Positions 61,001-64,000 of a DNA stretch of 64,000 nt are shown here, in pieces (the first letter of the stretch is position 1; each line of letters begins with the position of its first letter). Source of the stretch: Ectobius pallidus (taxonomy: Eukaryota > Arthropoda > Insecta > Blattodea > Ectobiidae); NCBI GenBank assembly GCA_964059195.1, contig CAXKWD010000005.1:152673265-152737264 (forward strand), given 5' to 3'. The translations under genes and the position numbers were made by a program. The notes below the pieces were generated by a model. It was not told the DNA's origin. It made no database searches and was given only the letters and a program-made list of their open reading frames with translations.

Positions 61001-63178
61001 TTCCGAAACTATTCATGGTAGAAAACTCAATTTGATCTCAAACTGTGGCAAATTTAGTCCACTTTTAGGATAGATAATAAAACATTTTGTCAGGCGCATA
61101 TTTTGGCAGATAATGGGCAAAAACAGAAATAAAATAGAAAATTTTGAAGTTTTTTCAAGATGGCGGCTCCGGCGGCAAAAAATTTTGTTGGCAAAATGTC
61201 AGAAATTACTCTCAAAACCATCCCAGACATCATATAAAAAAATTAGCTCTACCCTAAATTTTGCATCCACATGACTTTTTTTGTGATAATTTGACTGGAC
61301 TATAATGATGGCTCAATGAAACTTACATAATTACTTATTCATCGAGCTCAAATGGTAACGCACAACTTGATTATCACTTTCTATGTTACACCTGGACTAG
61401 GCTTCCACAGGATGTACGCAATGAGTCATGATGTGCCCTCTGGTGTAGATTTTATGAACCTCTTGATCAAGTTTTCCTCTTGCAGTATTTCAAAATTCAT
61501 TAACCTTTCTTCAAACTTTTTTAAAATAAATCTTTTCCCAAACTTCTAGATCTTTATGTTTATTTACCGACTTCAATAATTTGGCCTCCTTACAAATGTT
61601 ATGGTTCTTATTCCAACAATGCCACTGCTGATTTTTCTATGACAATACCTAATGTTTCTCATGTGTTTGTTCAATCTCATGTCTATATTTCTTTTGGTTT
61701 TCTCTACATATGTTTCATTACACTCTGAGCAATTTATCTGATAGATTTCTACCAACGGAGTTAGCCAGAGTTTGATTCACAGCACCAGATGGAATATCAC
61801 TCCTTTGACTGATTATGCTTAATAGTTTACTATTTACATCATATACAATACAATGAGGCACAGTAGTTTAGTGATTTTGTGACCAGGCTTCCCCTGTTAT
61901 TGTACAGTAACATTTAAGATGTAGATACGGTATATGTTCATGAAACTACAGAATATTGTTTCTGTTGAACATTACGGTTTCAGGATTCTTACGGTTAACA
62001 TAATGGTTGCTCTTGGTATCAAAGTTACTTCATAGCTACCCATGATGATGATGATGATGACGACGACGACGATGATGACAACAACGGTGATGGTGATGAT
62101 GTTCTGCCCAAGGCAGGTCCAGACCTATAATGAAGCCATGGGATGATGATCATGACTAGTCCGAGGTTCTTTCAGACTGGGGAGATTTGCAATTGCCTCT
62201 CATAGTATGGCAATAAAAGGAAGGAAGGAAACTACTGAAAAATTTCCAATCTGGGTGGGAATTTAACCCAGAATATTAGGGTGAAAGGCAGTCATGCTAC
62301 CAGTTCCCCCATGGCGGTAGACAAAAACCTTGGCTCCAGTTCTTTATTTTATTTACTTTGAGAATGATCAAGTCATCACATCTCAGTCACAGTGCTGAGT
62401 AAACTGCTGTTTCTACATCATGTGATGAAGTAAAGAGAGAACTATGCTTTTGGTTAATTTCATATTGATAAGTGAAATTATGTCGGCTGCAGTGGTCTAG
62501 AGGTACTGTGCCCGCCTCTAGATCCAAAGGAGTTTGATCCACCAGCCATGGTCGATGAATTTTTCAGGACTTTAAGCGGGGGGGTCGTGTTGTAGATTTA
62601 CGGCATGTAAAAGAACTCCAAGCCTAAATTAAAACCTCTGGACAAAATTTCTCGGCCCTTTCACGTCCAAGTAATACCTTAGTTTTTGAAGGGAGGTTGA
62701 GAGGCGATGGGCTTACCACCTGTCCCTCTGCCCTCTCTTGGAAAATAAGCATAACAAAATTCACATAGGTAACAGAAACCTTCACTTGGAGGCTCTTTGC
62801 CCCAACATAGAGGATATAGGAAAACAAATACAGAGGTGAAAATATAGAAGGAATTTTTTATTTAGCCACAGTCGTCAATGACACACAACCCAGTTTGATG
62901 GTTTGTAGAAAATTGGACAAAACATTGGAACATGGGATAATTACTGAACACTCAGAATCATTCTTCTAACAATTTTCAACTGTAGCAATGAAATTCTCTG
63001 TTTATATACCTTAGAAATAAATGAAATATAGTACTGATACTTTTCAAAATCATCTAATTTTTTTGTATGTAGTGTGTTGCAGGTTGCCTATTGTATACTC
63101 TCGATAAATCTTTGGGTCCAGTTGTGAAGGGTTACCTCGGTTTTACATATGGGTTCTTTGAACAATGTATTAATACAG
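51980..63178 (+). CDS. Candidate small secreted protein gene (three exons seen, 3' end outside)
   Basis: Exons 51980-52033, 53285-53333 and 63083-63178 were found by eye; none is a long open frame. The joined product begins MKIIIGTVSLFFLVTAAS (signal peptide: one Lys, hydrophobic core, small residues) and continues AAQQQELCNLRQLITNG, CLLYTLDKSLGPVVKGYLGF and TYGFFEQCINTG. Cysteines appear in ELC, GCL and EQC. The phases fit (0, 1, 1), all sites are GT/AG, and the last exon leaves in phase 1 towards an exon beyond 64000. The acceptor before the ATG (51971-51972) implies a 5' untranslated exon upstream. I do not recognise the family. The 9.7-kb intron 2 is packed with mobile elements. Independent evidence of expression is lacking. 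Confidence 0.5.
52320..52745 (-). mobile_element. RTE-like LINE 3' end
   Basis: The minus-strand frame 52727-52320 reads MSKQAANLIDTFERRILRRI, YGPVQDNGVWRIRYNNELYN, HRLQWAGHIIRMGDNRIPKK and GRRPIGRPRDRWIDTV. This is the typical post-polymerase end of RTE-type LINEs. An open frame of 135 codons shows it is fairly young. It is 5'-truncated near 52745 and ends in a (TTATTATT)-like tail around 52305. Confidence 0.8.
53285..53333 (+). CDS. Secreted-protein candidate, second exon
   Basis: The acceptor TTTCAG ends at 53284 and the donor is GTAAAG at 53334. The exon encodes AAQQQELCNLRQLITN plus one base (phase 1). Confidence 0.45.
54385..54595. repeat. Second copy of the dispersed repeat at 11935
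   Basis: Landmarks as at 11935-12132; both end in ATATGGCTGTAGCAATGAAG-like sequence and GGGTTAA. Confidence 0.6.
55330..55390 (-). mobile_element. SINE family A, 3' fragment
   Basis: CCCTGTATGGGCCATGGAGA, CACATGAAGGTTGTCAGCC and GCATTGGCC match the inverse of the family A 3' part, with an internal deletion. Confidence 0.5.
55440..55476. repeat. (GTCT)n microsatellite before the minisatellite
   Basis: ATGTCTGTCTGTCTGTCTGT, then CCGTGTGTCTGTACGCACGA. The same leader recurs at 56863-56903. Confidence 0.8.
55481..56235 (+). repeat. Minisatellite, five units of about 145-170 bp
   Basis: Units begin at about 55481, 55653, 55796, 55952 and 56096 with TAACTCAAATACGCTTTATC. They contain GGATTTTCATGAAACTTGG, ATTTATAATGTCCATGG, GATATTGGACCAAATCGGTT, GACCGGTACCGGAGTAA and CCAATTTAGTG. 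Units 1 and 2 stay open in one frame (55398-55799) without recognisable protein features. A sixth, partial unit with the same leader lies at 56813-57020. Confidence 0.8.
56590..56755 (-). mobile_element. SINE family A, head half
   Basis: TCATTTCTGTTAGAGGCTGA, CCACCAGAAGGATTAGGCC and a diverged tRNA-like head (ACCCGTAACCTTCCAGTT). The 3' half is missing. Confidence 0.7.
56813..57020 (+). repeat. Second copy of the minisatellite leader plus one unit
   Basis: TTATTAAGTGCCGGAATGGT, ACTTTATGAGAATGTGTG, (GTCT)n, then one unit from CTCAAATACGCTTTATCAG to about 57020. The leader matches that at 55393. Confidence 0.7.
57480..58376 (+). mobile_element. LINE 3' end with open reverse-transcriptase C-terminus and (ATT)n tail
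   Basis: The frame 57681-58202 encodes LKSLKSHLPINYVRTAYFAF, FQSIITYGILLWGNSSHVKQ and FLQKKVIRIISDEHKLEDCK. These are the typical post-catalytic motifs (YxxxFQSxIxYGxxxWG and LQKKxIRxI) of non-LTR reverse transcriptases. The part upstream (57477-57662: KCLGIYLDKLSWEPHI) is the KxLGxxxDxxLxWxxHI block in another frame, separated by a stop. The copy ends with ATTATTATT repeats at 58350-58376. 173 open codons show limited decay. It lies in intron 2 of the secreted-protein candidate. Confidence 0.8.
58569..61302. mobile_element. Long-TIR DNA transposon, TAA target duplication, full interior
   Basis: The ends TAGTCCAATCAAATTGTC and inverse GATAATTTGACTGGACTA are flanked by TAA (58566-58568, 61303-61305). 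The inverted repeats run on for about 490 bp (for example ATTTCTGACATTTTGCCAAC at the left, and AGATGGCGGC / GCCGCCATCT). They end near GGTCAC..ATACAGAGGT (about 59056 and 60800). The interior holds one degraded gene on the minus strand. Compare 36077-39027. It lies in intron 2 of the secreted-protein candidate. Confidence 0.85.
59300..60545 (-). pseudogene. Transposon protein with PIN/FEN-like acidic motifs, GCDTTS motif and Cys-rich tail
   Basis: Order on the minus strand, with three frameshifts. MSSEKKLLPIADTVLRKWKH starts the N-terminal part (frame 60531). Then KVSVIFDGYPSD (Asp in FDGYP), TTVLKSSQETFLTNENNKRR (frame 60344), DADVLL (about 60120) and YDTVFVVGEDIDL (about 60060). Then IHAFSGCDTTSAVFGHGKTH (frame 59923), an EVAEVGQHFLVHLYGG stretch, and the tail KKGCLNTCGCSKAGLKCTII (frame 59555). 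The FDG, DAD and EDID series recalls the acidic residues of PIN/FEN nucleases. That assignment is by eye and unproved. The H-A-F-x-G-C-D-x-T-S and Cys-rich parts match the element at 36077. The copy is dead. Confidence 0.65.
61573..61752 (-). pseudogene. Penelope-like element relic, GIY-YIG region
   Basis: The minus strand reads VEIYQINCSECNETYVEKTK, then RNIDMRLNKHMRNIRY. This matches GIYQxxCxxCxxxYVGxTxRxxxxRxxEH with G to E changes at both Gly positions. It includes the PLE-typical CxxC pair. It is cut off by the repeat that starts at 61753. Confidence 0.65.
61753..61975 (-). mobile_element. tRNA-module repeat, copy 3
   Basis: The inverse strand shows ATGTTCAACAGAAACAATAT, CAATAACAGGGGAAGCCTGG, TCACAAAATCACTAAACTA and GTGCTGTGAATCAAACTCTG, in the order of copy 1 (11464-11700). 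It stops inside the tRNA-like module. The terminal arm here has the orientation of the right palindrome arm of copy 1, opposite to copy 2. Confidence 0.65.
62041..62335 (-). mobile_element. SINE family C with trinucleotide tail
   Basis: On the minus strand, a tRNA-like head is at the 62335 side: GGGGGAACTGGTAGCATGAC, and B-box-like GGGTTAAATTCCC. The body runs CCTCGGACTAGTCATGATCA to GGTCTGGACCTGCCTTGGGC. The 3' end is a run of CAT/CGT triplets (62041-62100 on the plus strand: GATGATGATGATGACGACGA and so on). Confidence 0.6.
62481..62835 (+). mobile_element. tRNA-derived SINE, family B (with head)
   Basis: Head GGCTGCAGTGGTCTAGAGGT (A box TGGTCTAGAGG) and B-box-like GAGTTTGATCC. The body includes ACTCCAAGCCTAAATTAAAA, CTCGGCCCTTTCACGTCCAA and CCTCTGCCCTCTCTTGGAAA. 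A headless copy lies at 40447-40552 (minus). Confidence 0.7.
63083..63178 (+). CDS. Secreted-protein candidate, third exon
   Basis: The acceptor TGTTGCAG ends at 63082 and the donor is GTGTGT at 63179. The exon completes the Gly codon left by exon 2 and encodes CLLYTLDKSLGPVVKGYLGF and TYGFFEQCINT, open throughout, leaving in phase 1. It lies 9.7 kb from exon 2, so the link is an inference. Confidence 0.45.
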
Positions 63179-63295
63179 GTGTGTATATTATATTCTTTAT
63201 ATTAAAACGATTTCATCTGAACATCTTAAGAGGAAAAAAAAAAAGGAAAACGAAATGATCAACTTATGAAACCTCAATTTGTTTAACCTTTAAAC

Positions 63296-63774
63296 TAGGG
63301 CTGTACCGATTAATCGATTAAACATTTAATCGTCGATCAATTACATTTTCCGATTAATCGGTTTAGTCGGATTCTGAAAAACGTTTTTCGAGAAATGGGT
63401 CAAATGACCAAACTCCTTTCTCTCGCTTCTCCGGCCTTGGTACATCATGTGTCATTCAGCCTATTGTGTCCAAACAAATCCCGTTATTCAGAAACCTGAA
63501 GGGTAGTTTAGTCAACAAACTCGTATGTCTCAAGTCTTGACTGAAAAAGTAACCGGAAATGTAAGTTTTGTATATATTTTTTCATTAGTTAACTAATAAT
63601 TCAGGATTTCTTCTGATTATCTGTAGTGTAGTAGTTATTAAACGTGTAAAACAATATTAAATGTACACTTTGGTTTTGTTTAAAATACCGACCTGTTTGT
63701 CGATTAATCAGTCGATTAATCGATTAAAGTCAAGTGTTAACTCGATTAGAAATTTTAATCGACTTTCAGCCCTA
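63296..63774. mobile_element. hAT-like MITE with 8-bp duplication
   Basis: TAGGGCTGTACCGATTAATC at the left and GACTTTCAGCCCTA at the right are flanked by CTTTAAAC (63288-63295, 63775-63782). Many GATTAATCG palindromes lie near both ends. 479 bp, no coding sequence. Confidence 0.9.
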
Positions 63775-64000
63775 CTTTAAACCAAAATACCAGTTTATGA
63801 GACTGCTGTAGCACTTGATCACTATGGGGTGTGCCCGGGGACACCTTGATGACCATCCAAAAGTCATAAATCATATAACACTTATGCCACTTTTAATGAT
63901 TTAATTATGAATTATTCACTTATCCTTCACATGGAGGATATTTATATTTTTATGTTGAGCATATATGTGTTATAATTTGATATGAAGGATCAAGAACTAT

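Overview
This window is nuclear DNA from an animal with a large, AT-rich, transposon-crowded genome. The intron-exon style, the SINE and LINE families and two recognisable host proteins suggest an insect. A cockroach- or termite-like lineage is my guess, and nothing in the sequence proves it.

Host genes, left to right, all on the + strand. (1) The last three coding exons of a calcyphosin-like EF-hand protein (2284-5085); its 5' exons lie upstream of the window. (2) A complete 11-exon gene for the bifunctional enzyme 6-phosphofructo-2-kinase/fructose-2,6-bisphosphatase (PFKFB, 10297-33430). Its exons join in phase to a 520-residue protein that keeps both active sites. (3) A candidate gene for a small secreted cysteine-containing protein: three short exons at 51980-52033, 53285-53333 and 63083-63178 that join in phase, begin with a signal peptide, and run off the right edge. 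Its long second intron is full of mobile elements.

Nearly everything else is mobile or repeated DNA. There are five insertions with 8-bp, TA or 3-bp target duplications that I can delimit to the base (three hAT-like, others mariner/pogo-like or PIF-like). There are tRNA-derived SINE families with several copies each, and LINE 3' ends of RTE and other types. Penelope-like elements (PLEs) are represented by two copies with inverted terminal repeats and GIY-YIG coding sequence and by two decayed GIY-YIG relics. Mariner-like and Harbinger-like transposase relics and several tandem repeats are also present.

The most unusual objects are two long-TIR DNA transposons, 36077-39027 and 58569-61302. 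Both end in TAGTCC, both are flanked by a 3-bp TTA/TAA duplication, and both carry related protein-coding relics: an acidic DxD motif, then a GxDxT..FxGxGK or GCDTTS..FGxGK motif, then a cysteine-rich tail. No DDE transposase is visible. The first copy is an almost perfect 2.95-kb palindrome made of two head-to-head copies of the C-terminal half, and its target duplication lies outside the whole palindrome. The second carries the fuller gene, whose N-terminal part looks like a PIN/FEN-type nuclease. They may represent a poorly described transposon group. I also see hammerhead-ribozyme-like cores in the terminal repeats of the PLEs and in two stand-alone hairpins.

All calls are from reading the sequence by eye. 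Exon boundaries rest on GT/AG sites, reading phase and family resemblance.
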